Assembly (NCBI RefSeq): GCF_009852415.1
Contig: NZ_WOXS01000002.1
Span: forward strand, 7,666,001 to 7,730,000
Origin: Streptomyces sp. Tu 3180
Lineage (GTDB): Bacteria; Actinomycetota; Actinomycetes; Streptomycetales; Streptomycetaceae
Reading direction: 5' to 3'
DNA: 64,000 nucleotides
The first letter of the stretch is position 1; each line of letters begins with the position of its first letter. Positions 1 through 17,995 of this stretch are shown here, piece after piece. The translations under genes and the position numbers were made by a program. The notes beneath the pieces are model-generated. The model saw nothing but the letters and a program-made list of their open reading frames with translations, searched no databases and was not told where the DNA came from.

Positions 1-2562
1 CTCGTCCGCCACCCCGAACTCGCCCAGGCCACCGTGGTGGCCCGCGAGGACCGCCCCGGCGACCGCACCCTCGCCGCCTACCTCGTCCCCGCCGACCCCG
101 GCACCGCCACCGCCAGCGACCGCGACCTCAGGACCGAGGCCGAACACGTCGAGGAGTGGCACGGCCTGTACGAGACCCTGTACCGCGAGAACGACGACGA
201 CCCCTTCGCCGGCTGGAACAGCAGTTACGACGGGTCGGCGATCGCGGTGGGGGAGATGGAGGAGTGGCGTGCGGCGGCGGTGGCGCGGATCGGTGCGCTG
301 GGTCCGGGCCGGGTGCTGGAGGTGGGGGTCGGCAACGGCCTGCTGCTGACGGAGCTGGCGGGGCGCTCGGAGTGCTACTGGGGCACGGACGTGTCGGCGG
401 CCGCGGTGGAGCGGGTGCGGGCCGTGGTGCGGGGGCGGGAGTGGGCGCAGCGGGTGCGGTTGCGGGTGGCTTCGGCGCTGGAGACCGACGGGCTGCCGCG
501 CGGCTACTTCGACACGATCGTGCTGAACTCGGTGGTGCAGTACTTCCCCGGGGCGCGGTACGCGGTGGAGGTGCTGCGCGGGCTGGTGCCGTTGCTGGCG
601 CCGGGCGGACGGATCTTCGTCGGCGACGTGCGCGACCTGCGCCACCACCGCACCTTCGCCGCCTCCGTCGCCCTGCACCGCGCGGACGACTCCGCCACCC
701 TGTCCGACCTGCGCACGGCGGTGGAACGCGAGGTGCTGCTGGAGAACGAACTCCTGCTCGCCCCCGACTTCTTCGCCACCCTGCACACCGAGATACCCGC
801 CGTCACGGCCGTCGACGTCGGCCTGAAGCGGGCCGTCCACCACAACGAACTCAGCGCCTACCGCTACGACGTCGTCCTGCACACCGGCCCCGCCGCCCCG
901 GACGGGCCGCCGCCCGCCCGCACCCTGCGCTGGGGCCATGACCTGACCGACCTGACGGAACTGGCCGAACACCTCGGCCGGACCGCCCCGGCGGGAGCGC
1001 TGACCGTCACCCGGGTACCCGACCGCCGTGTCGCCGCCCCGCTCGCCGCCGTGACCGCCCTCGACAACGGCAGCGACCCCGAGGTGGTCCTCGGCCGGCT
1101 GCGCGGGCCGCTCCCCGCGTCCCTGCCCGACCCGGAGGACCTGCACCGCCTCGCGGACCGCCTCGGCCTGCGGGCCGCCCTGGTCCCCGCACCGGGCGAG
1201 CCGGGACGCTACGACGTCACCTTCACGCCCGCACCGCCGGACGGCGCCGGCCGGGCGGCCGCCGCGCTGGGCCGCTACCGGCCCACGGCCGACGCCGCCG
1301 CGCTCCCCGTGTGGGCCCACGCCGGACACCCGCGCCGCGCCGACGGCCACGCCGCGCTGACCGCCCGGATCAGGGCCCACCTCACCGAACGGCTCCCCGC
1401 GTACATGGTCCCCAGCCACTTCACCGTGCTGGACCGGCTGCCGCTGACGCTGAACGGCAAGGTCGACCACCGCGCCCTGCCCGACCCCGCGCTGCGCGAG
1501 AGCCGGGGCGGCCGCCCGCCCGCCTCCGTGCCGGAGGACCTGCTGTGCAAGCTCTTCGCCGAGGTACTGGGCCGGGAGTCGGTCGGCGTCGACGACGACT
1601 TCTTCGCCCTCGGCGGCCACTCCCTGCTCGCCGCCCGGCTCATCAACCGGGTCCGGGCCACCTTCGGCACGCCGCTCGCGGTCCGCACCCTGTTCGAGGC
1701 ACCCACCGTGGCCCGGCTGGCCGCCCGGCTCGGCGTGGCCGACGGCTCCGACGCCTTCGACGTGATGCTGCCGCTGCGCCGGGGCGGCGACCTCGCCCCG
1801 CTGTTCTGCCTCCACCCGGCGGGCGGCATCAGCTGGGTGTACTCCGGGCTGCTGCGCTCCCTCGACCCGCGCCGGCCCGTGTACGGCGTCCAGGCCCGCG
1901 GGCTGAGCGAACCCGGCGCCACCCCGACGACCATCGCCGAACTCGCCGCCGACTACGCCGCACGCATCCGGCAGGTCCAGCCCTCCGGGCCCTACCACCT
2001 GCTCGGCTGGTCGCTCGGCGGCCTGCTCGCCCACGCGGTCGCCGTCCGGCTGGAGGCCGACGGCGAGAAGGTCGCCACCCTCGCCCTGCTGGACGCCTAC
2101 CCCGACATCGAACGGCCCGCCGACGCCGACGGAACGCAGGGCGACGAGGCCATGACGCGGGGCATCCACCAGGTGCTGCTGGCCGAGGCCGGCCTCGATC
2201 CGCGGCACGCCTTGGACCGGGACCTCGACCGCGACGAGATCGTCGCCCTGCTGAAGGAGGGCAGCACCGTACTGGCCGGCCTCATGGACGAGGACCGGGT
2301 CGCCGCCTTCGCCGACGTCTTCGTCCGGTGCAGCCGCATGATGTTCGACCCGCCCCTCGGCACCGTCCGCGGCGACGTCCTGTTCTTCGCCGCCACCACC
2401 GGCCGCGTCGCCGGGGCACCGCCCGCCGAGCGCTGGCAGCGGTACACCGCCGGACGCGTCCTGGTGCACGACGTCCCCTGCGCGCACGCCGAGATGGTCC
2501 GCGACGCCCCCATCCGGCGCATCGGCGAGATCCTCGCCCGCCATCTGGGCGACACCCCCTGA
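1..2562 (+). CDS. Terminal NRPS fragment: adenylation (with inserted methyltransferase)-carrier-thioesterase
   Basis: The frame is open from base 1, so this is the C-terminal 853 residues of a longer synthetase. It begins in the late adenylation core. A class I methyltransferase follows (about residues 49-290; SAM motif LEVGVGNG near residue 106), then the rest of the adenylation domain ending in NGKVDHRALPDP, a carrier domain (DDFFALGGHSLL, phosphopantetheine Ser near residue 541) and a type I thioesterase (GWSLGG nucleophile Ser near residue 671; a late His in PCAHAEM). A methyltransferase inserted in an adenylation domain normally N-methylates the amino acid loaded by that module, and a C-terminal thioesterase marks the last module and usually cyclises. 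The substrate code lies upstream of the window. A C-terminal N-methyl residue fits etamycin-type depsipeptides, which end in N-methyl-phenylglycine; that link is inference. MbtH and a DpgC-like gene follow. Confidence 0.93.
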   Translation, partial: LVRHPELAQATVVAREDRPGDRTLAAYLVPADPGTATASDRDLRTEAEHVEEWHGLYETLYRENDDDPFAGWNSSYDGSAIAVGEMEEWRAAAVARIGALGPGRVLEVGVGNGLLLTELAGRSECYWGTDVSAAAVERVRAVVRGREWAQRVRLRVASALETDGLPRGYFDTIVLNSVVQYFPGARYAVEVLRGLVPLLAPGGRIFVGDVRDLRHHRTFAASVALHRADDSATLSDLRTAVEREVLLENELLLAPDFFATLHTEIPAVTAVDVGLKRAVHHNELSAYRYDVVLHTGPAAPDGPPPARTLRWGHDLTDLTELAEHLGRTAPAGALTVTRVPDRRVAAPLAAVTALDNGSDPEVVLGRLRGPLPASLPDPEDLHRLADRLGLRAALVPAPGEPGRYDVTFTPAPPDGAGRAAAALGRYRPTADAAALPVWAHAGHPRRADGHAALTARIRAHLTERLPAYMVPSHFTVLDRLPLTLNGKVDHRALPDPALRESRGGRPPASVPEDLLCKLFAEVLGRESVGVDDDFFALGGHSLLAARLINRVRATFGTPLAVRTLFEAPTVARLAARLGVADGSDAFDVMLPLRRGGDLAPLFCLHPAGGISWVYSGLLRSLDPRRPVYGVQARGLSEPGATPTTIAELAADYAARIRQVQPSGPYHLLGWSLGGLLAHAVAVRLEADGEKVATLALLDAYPDIERPADADGTQGDEAMTRGIHQVLLAEAGLDPRHALDRDLDRDEIVALLKEGSTVLAGLMDEDRVAAFADVFVRCSRMMFDPPLGTVRGDVLFFAATTGRVAGAPPAERWQRYTAGRVLVHDVPCAHAEMVRDAPIRRIGEILARHLGDTP

Positions 2563-2648
2563 CCGGCCCGCCCCGCCCACACCACGACCCCGGGCACCGC
2601 GGGCACCGCACCACCCGATCCCGAAAGACCGGACAGAGAGGACCCACC

Positions 2649-2885
2649 ATGAGCAACCCGTTCGAGGACCCGGAGGGCCGCTTCCTCGTCCTCGTCAACG
2701 ACGAGGGCCAGTACTCCCTGTGGCCCGTCTTCGCGGACGTGCCCGACGGCTGGACCGTCGCCCACGAGGAGGACGACCGGGACACCTGCCTGGAATGGAT
2801 CGAACGCACCTGGACCGACATGCGGCCCCGGAGCCTGGCCGCCCGCATGGACGGCGCGCCGGCCGCGGGCGCCCGAACCGAATGA
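2649..2885 (+). CDS. MbtH-like NRPS chaperone
   Basis: A 78-residue MbtH protein. These small proteins bind adenylation domains and are needed for folding or activity of many actinobacterial NRPSs. The signature is complete: NPFEDPEGRF at the start, NDEGQYSLWP in the middle, and the C-terminal block with Cys-Leu-Glu-Trp-Ile and Trp-Thr-Asp-Met-Arg-Pro-Arg-Ser-Leu. The ATG at 2649 has a GAGAGGA ribosome site just upstream. The gene lies 86 bp after the terminal NRPS and its stop overlaps the next start as ATGA, so it is probably co-transcribed and translationally coupled with the DpgC-like gene. It probably serves the NRPSs of this cluster. The C-terminal tail after RMDG is a short low-complexity extension. 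Confidence 0.96.
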   Translation: MSNPFEDPEGRFLVLVNDEGQYSLWPVFADVPDGWTVAHEEDDRDTCLEWIERTWTDMRPRSLAARMDGAPAAGARTE

Positions 2886-4213
2886 GCGAGGACACCGTGG
2901 CGCACGCCCCCGGCACGGCCCGCTCCGCCCTGGAACAGGACGCCCGGGCCCTCACGGCGCAGCTCGCCGGGGTGCGCGCGCGCCTGGACCGGCTGCCCCC
3001 GCGCCCGGACCGCTCAGCCGCCCAGCAGCACGTCGCGCGCCGCCTGCTGACCGAGGCGCGCGCCGTCCGCGAGGAGTTCCTCCGGCGTCACGTACGCGAG
3101 GTCTACGCCACCCTCACCGAGGGTCTCAGCCGCGTCCCGAGAGTGGCGGACCTGCTCGCGGCGGCCGCCCGGCACTACCCCGGCCTGGTGCCCGCCGAGG
3201 CCGACCTCGCCGCCGACCGGGAGCGGGAGCAGCGGGCCAAGGAGGGCTGGGAGATCGACCAGGGCATCTTCGTCGCCCACGTGCTCGACGACCGCCCCAG
3301 CGGACGCCACCTGCTGCACGCCATGACCCGGCCGCGGCAGCGGGCCGAACGGCTGCTCGAGGAGTTCCGCCAGCGCGACGCGGTGGACCTCGGCCCGATC
3401 GCCGTCCACCACAAGAACGGCGTCGGGCACGTGACCTTCCAGAACCACCGCTACCTCAACGCCGAGGACGACACCTCCAACCAGGCCCTGGAGACCGCCG
3501 TCGACCTCGTGCTGCTCGACGACCGCATCGACATCGGCGTGCTGCGCGGCGGAGTCGCCACCCACCCCAAGTGGGCCGGCCGCCGCGTCTTCGGCGCCGG
3601 CATCAACCTCACCCACCTCCGGCAGGGCCGGATCTCCCTGGTCGACTTCTTCCTCGACCGGGAACTCGGCGCGGTCAACAAGATGTACCGCGGCCACTCC
3701 GGCACCTTCACCGGTGAGGCCGAACCGCGCGGCGCCCGGGAGAAACCCTGGATCGCCGCCGTCGACGCGTTCGCCATCGGCGGGGGCTGCCAGTTCCTGC
3801 TCGTGATGGACCACGTGGTGGCGCAGCGGGAGGCGTACGTCAACCTGCCCGCCGGACGCGAGGGCATCATCCCCGGCTGCGGGGTGCTCCGCCTGCCCCG
3901 CTTCGTCGGCGAGCAACTCGCCCGGCAGGCCGTGCTGTTCAACCGCGACATCCCCGTGGACAGCCCGGAGGGGCGCATGATCGTCTCCGAGGCGGTGCCC
4001 GCCGAGGAGATCGACGCCGCGACGGACCGGGCCGTGGAGGGGCTGCGCGCCATGGGACTGACCAGTGTCCTGGCCAACCGGCGGGCCCTGCGGATGTCCG
4101 TGGAACCGCAGGACGCCTTCCGCCGGTACATGGCCAACTACGCCCGGGAGCAGGGCTACTGCGCCCACAGCCAGGCCGTCGCCGACAACCTGGACCGCAC
4201 CTGGACGCGCTGA
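2882..4213 (+). CDS. DpgC-like cofactor-free arylacetyl-CoA dioxygenase (crotonase fold)
   Basis: A 443-residue protein resembling DpgC, the cofactor-independent enzyme that uses O2 to turn 3,5-dihydroxyphenylacetyl-CoA into 3,5-dihydroxyphenylglyoxylate in vancomycin-type pathways. The N-terminal third is helical and charged. The crotonase core follows, with LRGGVATHPKW, VFGAGINLTHL and the oxyanion-hole region FAIGGGCQFLLVMDH, then the NLPAGREGIIPG block typical of DpgC. It starts by ATGA overlap with the MbtH gene. None of DpgA, DpgB or DpgD is visible in the window. In this setting it may instead oxidise phenylacetyl-CoA to phenylglyoxylate for phenylglycine, or the partners may lie upstream; both are inference. 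Family assignment is firm, substrate open. A strong hairpin follows the stop. Confidence 0.88.
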   Translation: MSEDTVAHAPGTARSALEQDARALTAQLAGVRARLDRLPPRPDRSAAQQHVARRLLTEARAVREEFLRRHVREVYATLTEGLSRVPRVADLLAAAARHYPGLVPAEADLAADREREQRAKEGWEIDQGIFVAHVLDDRPSGRHLLHAMTRPRQRAERLLEEFRQRDAVDLGPIAVHHKNGVGHVTFQNHRYLNAEDDTSNQALETAVDLVLLDDRIDIGVLRGGVATHPKWAGRRVFGAGINLTHLRQGRISLVDFFLDRELGAVNKMYRGHSGTFTGEAEPRGAREKPWIAAVDAFAIGGGCQFLLVMDHVVAQREAYVNLPAGREGIIPGCGVLRLPRFVGEQLARQAVLFNRDIPVDSPEGRMIVSEAVPAEEIDAATDRAVEGLRAMGLTSVLANRRALRMSVEPQDAFRRYMANYAREQGYCAHSQAVADNLDRTWTR

Positions 4214-4245
4214 CGTCCCCGCCCCGCGCGGGCGGCGACGACGCT

Positions 4246-4278
4246 GGACGCCCGGTGCCACAGCGGCACCGGGCGTCC
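4246..4278. terminator. Perfect 14-bp hairpin between convergent genes
   Basis: GGACGCCCGGTGCC (4246-4259) pairs perfectly with 4265-4278 around a 5-base loop. It lies between the stop of the rightward DpgC-like gene (4213) and the stop of the leftward tautomerase gene (4302), so it can end transcription from both sides. It lacks a U-tract, as is common in Streptomyces terminators. Confidence 0.85.
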
Positions 4279-4301
4279 GGCGTACGGCCGTTCGCGGGCG
4301 G

Positions 4302-4487
4302 TCAGGAACCCGGCCGCCCGGCGATGCCCCAGCGAGCGCGCGGCACCTCCTGGAGCGTCACCCACGTCTGCTCCCGGGCGGCGTCGCCCAGCACCCGGCC
4401 CACCGCGTCGGTCAGCGCGGCGATCAGCTTCGCGTCGTTGCCGTCCTCGAGCCGTCCCTCGTACAGCTTGACCTCGATCAGCGGCAT
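4302..4487 (-). CDS. 4-oxalocrotonate tautomerase-family small enzyme
   Basis: A 61-residue protein starting Met-Pro-Leu-Ile-Glu-Val. Removal of Met exposes Pro1, the catalytic base of the 4-oxalocrotonate tautomerase family. The chain length and the ending WGIAGRPGS also fit the family, whose members form small multimers that move protons on enols and keto acids. The start at 4487 has AAAGGA upstream. It is the last gene of a leftward operon with the aryl-AMP ligase and the DegT aminotransferase, 50 bp after the latter. A role in tautomerising a cyclic imine/enamine or a 2-oxo acid of starter synthesis is possible but not shown by the sequence. Confidence 0.8.
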   Translation of the reverse strand: MPLIEVKLYEGRLEDGNDAKLIAALTDAVGRVLGDAAREQTWVTLQEVPRARWGIAGRPGS

Positions 4488-4537
4488 CGCTCGGTCCTTT
4501 CGGTCACTCGTCGTGCGTGGACAGGGGAGGAGGTGCG

Positions 4538-5802
4538 TCAGCCGGCCGTCAGCGCGGTCAGCGCGTCGTCCAGCGCCCACACCAGGTGGTCGATCTGGTC
4601 GTCGGTCAGGCCCGGGTGGCAGGGCAGGTTGACGTGCTCGCCGAACCACAGCCGCTCGGCGACCGGGCACTCGCCCGGACCGTGGCCGCGCGCCCGCCAC
4701 TCGGGCGTCAGATGCATCGGGAAGTACCGCAGTTCCACCTCGACGCCCCGCTCGTCCAGGCCGCGCACCAGCTTCTCGCGCACCCCCTGCCGCTCCGTGA
4801 CGAAGAAGGTGTACAGGTGGTAGGCGTGCTCCAGATCCGCGCCCGGACGCGGCACCCGGCACAGCGGATGGCGCTCCAGCACCCGGTCCAGCCGCGCCGC
4901 GATGGTCCGGCGGCGCGCCACCAGCTCCGCCAGCCGGTCCAGCTGCACCAGCCCCACGGCGCACGCGGCCTCCGACAGCGTCGCGTTGGTCCCGGGCCGG
5001 CGCACACCGTCGCAGACGGTGCGGTAGACCGACGAGGAGTACTTCATCCACGGCAGCAGGTCGGGCACCCCGTCCGCCGGCTCGGGCAGCCCGGTGTACA
5101 GCCCGTCGGGCTCGTTGGAACGCAACCGGTCCAGCCGCGGCGCCCACTCGTCCCGGTCGAAGGTGATCATGCCTCCCTCGCCGAGGGAGGTGATGTTCTT
5201 GGAGGAGTGGAAGCTGAAGCACCCCAGATCGCCGAGCGCACCCGGCCGACGGCCCCGGTAGCCGCTGCCGAGCGCGTGCGCGCAGTCCTCGACGACCGTG
5301 ATGCCCCGCTCCCGGGCCAGTGCCATGACACGGTCCATGTCCGCCGGCCAGCCCCCGTAGTGCACCAGTACGACGGCTCGGGTGCGGCCGGTGATCAGCT
5401 CCGCCAGCCGGTCCGGATCGATGTTGAGCGAGTCGGGGTCGACGTCGCAGAACCGAACCCGGGCCGGCGAGGCGAGCAGCGGCTGCACCGTCGCCTGGTA
5501 CGTCTGCGGGGTGGCGACCACCTCGTCCCCCTCGCGCAGGTCCAGCAGGTGCAGGGCGAGGTCCAGCGCCACCGTTCCGCTGGTCACCGACAGCGCGTGG
5601 CGCGCCCCCACGTGCCGGGCGAACCGCTCCTCGAACCGCTCCCGTTGCTCGCCGGAGGACAGCACGGCCCGCGAGGAGAGCAGTGCGGTCAGCGCCTCCG
5701 CCTCCTCCCGGCCCAGCACACTGCCCCGGCTCGCCGCCGGCACCGCGTACGACCCCGCCGTACGGCCCCGGGCCGTCGACCGCATGGCCCGATGCACGGG
5801 GC

Positions 5803-5806
<4 letters not shown>
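4538..5806 (-). CDS. DegT/DnrJ/EryC1-family PLP aminotransferase, candidate L-lysine 2-aminotransferase
   Basis: A 422-residue fold-type I PLP enzyme of the DegT/DnrJ/EryC1/StrS family. Visible motifs are the early TSGTVALDLAL cofactor phosphate site, VEDCAHALG with the cofactor-stacking Asp region, and FSFHSSKNITSLGEGG, whose Lys forms the PLP imine. The family holds sugar aminotransferases, AHBA synthase and, as I recall, the NikC/VisA lysine 2-aminotransferases that start picolinate synthesis. Because it sits in one operon with an aryl-AMP ligase and the cluster also has a NikD-like oxidase, lysine 2-amination is the preferred inference. A role in arylglycine transamination is the alternative. 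The GTG at 5806 overlaps the AMP-ligase stop as GTGA, so the genes are coupled. Confidence 0.85.
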
Positions 5807-7431
<1,625 letters not shown>

Positions 7432-7525
7432 AGCGACTCCTTAGACGACGAATCGTGCGGTGCCGCCGCGGTGTCGACATGCGGTCCACATCGTCCCGGG
7501 GAGCACGGGAAGCGGCGACTCGGAG

Positions 7526-7607
7526 GTGAATTCACGGAGCGGGTCCCCGTAATTCGGCTCCCCTTTCTTCCCGTTGCTTTTCTGTGAATTGCGCGTTCTG
7601 CTACGGT
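7526..7607. promoter_or_regulatory. Divergent control region: palindrome and -10 for the carrier-protein gene
   Basis: The 183-bp gap between the AMP-ligase and carrier genes holds a perfect 10-bp palindrome GTGAATTCAC (7526-7535) and a TACGGT hexamer (7602-7607). The hexamer lies 7 bases before the carrier ATG at 7615, and no ribosome site is visible, so the carrier mRNA may be leaderless. No regulator is assigned to the palindrome. Confidence 0.4.
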
Positions 7608-7614
7608 GCCGGGC

Positions 7615-7854
7615 ATGACCATTAATCGAATTCCGCAGAGCCGGGAAGAACTCCGCCGGACCATTGCCGAACGGATCGGTCTCGAACCGGACGACATAGG
7701 CGACGACCACAGCCTGTTCGAACTCGGACTCGACTCGGTCACCGCGCTTTCCCTGATCGGGTCCTGGCGTCGTGCGGGCCTTGACCGCCCGCCCCACGAC
7801 TTCATCGACGCGCCGACCCTGGGGGACTGGTGGCGGCTCGTGGCCGCGCGCTGA
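7615..7854 (+). CDS. Free-standing aryl/acyl carrier protein
   Basis: A 79-residue carrier protein. The phosphopantetheine site is in FELGLDSVTALSL (Ser near residue 43), close to the LGLDS form seen in aryl carrier domains of siderophore and streptogramin starters. It should receive the aryl acid from the divergent AMP ligase and present it to the first condensation domain of the NRPS at 9924, which lacks its own loading module. The ATG at 7615 was chosen over the in-frame GTG at 7606 because the GTG lies inside the likely -10 hexamer. Codon use at the 5' end is less GC-rich than in its neighbours. Confidence 0.9.
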   Translation: MTINRIPQSREELRRTIAERIGLEPDDIGDDHSLFELGLDSVTALSLIGSWRRAGLDRPPHDFIDAPTLGDWWRLVAAR

Positions 7855-7911
7855 ACCGCCGCCCGGCAGGCCGGTGCCGGGGACTCTACGGGGACGCCGG
7901 GCACCCTGGCA

Positions 7912-7952
7912 ATTGTTCTGGTGAACCGCTGACAGCGCGCTGACGCACTGAC
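7912..7952 (-). promoter_or_regulatory. Candidate leftward SARP box
   Basis: On the minus strand two identical heptamers GTCAGCG (7944-7938 and 7933-7927) are spaced at 11 bp, with a third GTCAG at 7952-7948. A weak -10 AACAAT lies 9 bases further on (7917-7912). It resembles the three SARP boxes elsewhere in the cluster but points left, antisense to the carrier gene and towards the AMP-ligase operon. The -10 fit is imperfect. Confidence 0.4.
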
Positions 7953-7960
7953 GCGAAAAC

Positions 7961-7980
7961 GCCCCCGAATCGGCGGGGGC
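7961..7980. terminator. GC hairpin after the carrier gene
   Basis: GCCCCCG (7961-7967) pairs with CGGGGGC (7974-7980) around a 6-base loop. On the minus strand it is followed by GTTTT, so it is a better terminator in that direction. It separates the carrier gene from the monooxygenase gene at 8087. Confidence 0.5.
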
Positions 7981-8086
7981 GAGCGCCGCGCCATTGCCCG
8001 GCGGCCGGCACCCTCTTCAAGGTGAAGGAGTCCGAAGGCACCATTGGCGGCGCGGGAGCGCCCGATCCGAAGGCGGCAACGCAGCA

Positions 8087-9169
8087 ATGGAATTCGGTGT
8101 GAACTTCTTCCCCGTCGTCGACCCGGGCGTCAGGAGCGCCACCGAGTGCTACGACCTCGCCGGCGAACTCGCCGAACTCGCCGACGAACTGGGTTACGAG
8201 CACGTCCAGACCGTGGAGCACTACTTCACTCCCTACGGCGGTTACTGTCCCGACCCGGTCACGCTGCTCACCGCCCTGGCGGCCCGCACCCGCCGCGTCC
8301 GCATCGTGACCGGCGCGGTCATCCCCGCCTTCACCCACCCCGTGAAGCTCGCCGGCAAGCTCGCCATGCTGGACCACCTCTCGCACGGCCGCCTCGACGT
8401 CGGGTTCGGACGCGGTTTCCTGCCCACCGAGTTCGCGGCGTTCGACGTGCCGATGGACGAGAGCCGCGCCCGCTTCGCCGAGGGCGTCGAGGCCTGCCGC
8501 CGGTTGTGGACCACCGAGAACCTGGAGTGGAAGGGACAGTTCCACAGCTTCGGGCCGGTCACGCTGCTGCCGCGCCCCTACCAGCGCCCCCATCCGCCGA
8601 TCTTCGTCGCCTCCGCCACCAGCGCCGAGTCCTGCGCCGCCGCCGGGCGCGCCGGACACCACCTCCAGGTCGTCCCGTCGGTCACCACGACGGAGCAGCT
8701 GCGGGGCATGCTGGACGCCTACCGGCAGGCGTGGGCGGAGGCGGGGCACCCGCCCGGCGGGTACCGCGTCCAGATCAAGTACACCTGCTACCTGTCCGAG
8801 CGCCACGGGGAGGCGCTGGCGCGGGCGGAGCACTGGGAGCGGTCGTACGTCGCCCACATGGCCCGCGCCGTGGCGCCGCTGGCCGCAGGGGGCGGCGCCG
8901 ACTACCCCGGCTACGAGACCTTCGCCGAGAAGGCGGCCGGCTACGACTTCCAGCGGTCGCTGGCGGCGAACAAGGTCCTGGCGGGCGACTGCCACGCGGT
9001 GCGCGACCAGATCACCGCCATCCGCGCGGACCTCGGCACCGACCTCGACATGAGTCTCCAGTTCAGCCCCGGCGGTCTCGGCAGGGACGAGGCGGTCACC
9101 GCGATGCGGCTCTTCGCCGACCACGTGATGCCGGCCTTCCCGCGCGCCCGGGCCCGCAGCGCCGTCTGA
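8087..9169 (+). CDS. Luciferase-like (LLM) flavin-dependent monooxygenase
   Basis: A 360-residue TIM-barrel flavoenzyme of the bacterial luciferase-like monooxygenase family, which uses reduced FMN and O2. Family features seen are the N-terminal strand EFGVNFFP, VEHYFTPYGGYCPDP, the SHGRLDVGFGRGFLPTEF block and PRPYQRPHPPIFVASATS. Members in antibiotic clusters hydroxylate small substrates, some of them bound to carrier proteins. Lying between the free carrier and the first NRPS, it is a candidate for installing the 3-hydroxyl on a picolinoyl starter, or for beta-hydroxylation of a loaded residue; the sequence cannot decide. The ATG at 8087 is in frame with the conserved start; the ribosome site GAAGGCGG is moderate. 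It ends 754 bp before the NRPS, which has its own promoter. Confidence 0.88.
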   Translation: MEFGVNFFPVVDPGVRSATECYDLAGELAELADELGYEHVQTVEHYFTPYGGYCPDPVTLLTALAARTRRVRIVTGAVIPAFTHPVKLAGKLAMLDHLSHGRLDVGFGRGFLPTEFAAFDVPMDESRARFAEGVEACRRLWTTENLEWKGQFHSFGPVTLLPRPYQRPHPPIFVASATSAESCAAAGRAGHHLQVVPSVTTTEQLRGMLDAYRQAWAEAGHPPGGYRVQIKYTCYLSERHGEALARAEHWERSYVAHMARAVAPLAAGGGADYPGYETFAEKAAGYDFQRSLAANKVLAGDCHAVRDQITAIRADLGTDLDMSLQFSPGGLGRDEAVTAMRLFADHVMPAFPRARARSAV

Positions 9170-9797
9170 CCGGTCCTCGGACCTCCCCTTCCGGGCGGAC
9201 GGGGACGTTCACAGGGCGGAATCCGCCCCCGCACGGGAGCGCCCGCCGCGGGGACGCCGGAGCCGGTCCGGAACACCGGCCCGCCCGGGGCACCGGTGCC
9301 GAGAGCCCGCCGGCCCGGAGCCGGCCCGCGCCCTCACCGTGCCCCGGCCCGCGCTCCTCGCCCGCCGGAGAAGGCGACCGGCCGGTCGGGGCACGACCGC
9401 GGCTCCTCGCCCCCTTCCCGCGCCCGGCCCCGTCCGGGACCGACGGCCCGGGTCCCCGGACGGGCCGGAGGACAGGGCCGCCCGGACGGACCCACACCGG
9501 ACGGACCGGCGCCCGTCCGGACCCACGCCCGGCCGCTCCCCGGCCACGGCCCGGGCCCGCACCGACGGAGCGGACGCACGGCCGCCTCCCCGCGACGATC
9601 CGGGACCGCGGCGCGCGGCGCGTCGACGCGATCCGCCCGCCCGGCCGGTGCGCACGGCCGCGGTGCACCTTCCGGCGCCGCACCCGTGACGAGCCACGAC
9701 GCTCACGCCGTACGCCCCCTCACCCGGCCCGGCCGGCCCGCGCGCCCGTCCGCCCACCGGCCCCGGCGGCCCGCGCGCACCGCCCGGCGCGTCCCCC
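9170..9797. other. Long GC-rich gap without a supported gene
   Basis: About 630 bases between the monooxygenase and the SARP box of the NRPS. Open frames here have no recognisable domain and show repetitive Arg/Pro/Gly composition, as expected for non-coding high-GC DNA. No convincing RNA gene or repeat was seen. Confidence 0.5.
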
Positions 9798-9840
9798 GTC
9801 ATACCGGCGTCAGCGGCCTATCAGAGCGGTCCGCGACGAT
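9798..9840 (+). promoter_or_regulatory. SARP box and -10 hexamer of the NRPS promoter
   Basis: Three heptamers, GTCATAC (9798), GTCAGCG (9809) and ATCAGAG (9820), stand at an exact 11-bp period with 4-bp spacers. The last ends 8 bp before GACGAT (9835-9840), a -10-like hexamer. Direct heptamers at 11 bp, the last 8 bp from the -10, is the known layout of SARP activator sites. It lies 84 bp before the NRPS start. Confidence 0.75.
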
Positions 9841-9923
9841 GACCGGCGGGCGGCCCGGCACGGCCTCAGCGGCCGTCGCGGCGGCGCCCTTCCCTGTCGC
9901 CGGCCCCCCGGGAGGACGTCCCG

Positions 9924-17812
<7,889 letters not shown>

Positions 17813-17840
17813 GGCGGCCCGTCCACCGGCCGCCGGCGCC

Positions 17841-17883
17841 GTCAGATCACTGTCAGCCGGACGTCATGGCCGCCTCCTACAGT
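17841..17883 (+). promoter_or_regulatory. SARP box and -10 hexamer of the methyltransferase operon
   Basis: Heptamers GTCAGAT (17841), GTCAGCC (17852) and GTCATGG (17863) are spaced at exactly 11 bp. The last is followed after 8 bp by TACAGT (17878-17883), a good -10. The geometry is the same as at 9798-9840. The start codon lies 112 bp downstream. Confidence 0.78.
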
Positions 17884-17995
17884 CCACGACAACGGGCCGG
17901 AGAAACCGTCCGACGCACCGGGCCGCGCACCCGCCCGACCGGGCGGCGCCGCACCTCGGCCCGGGCCGCACTCCGAAGCAGAAGGAGAGACGCGC

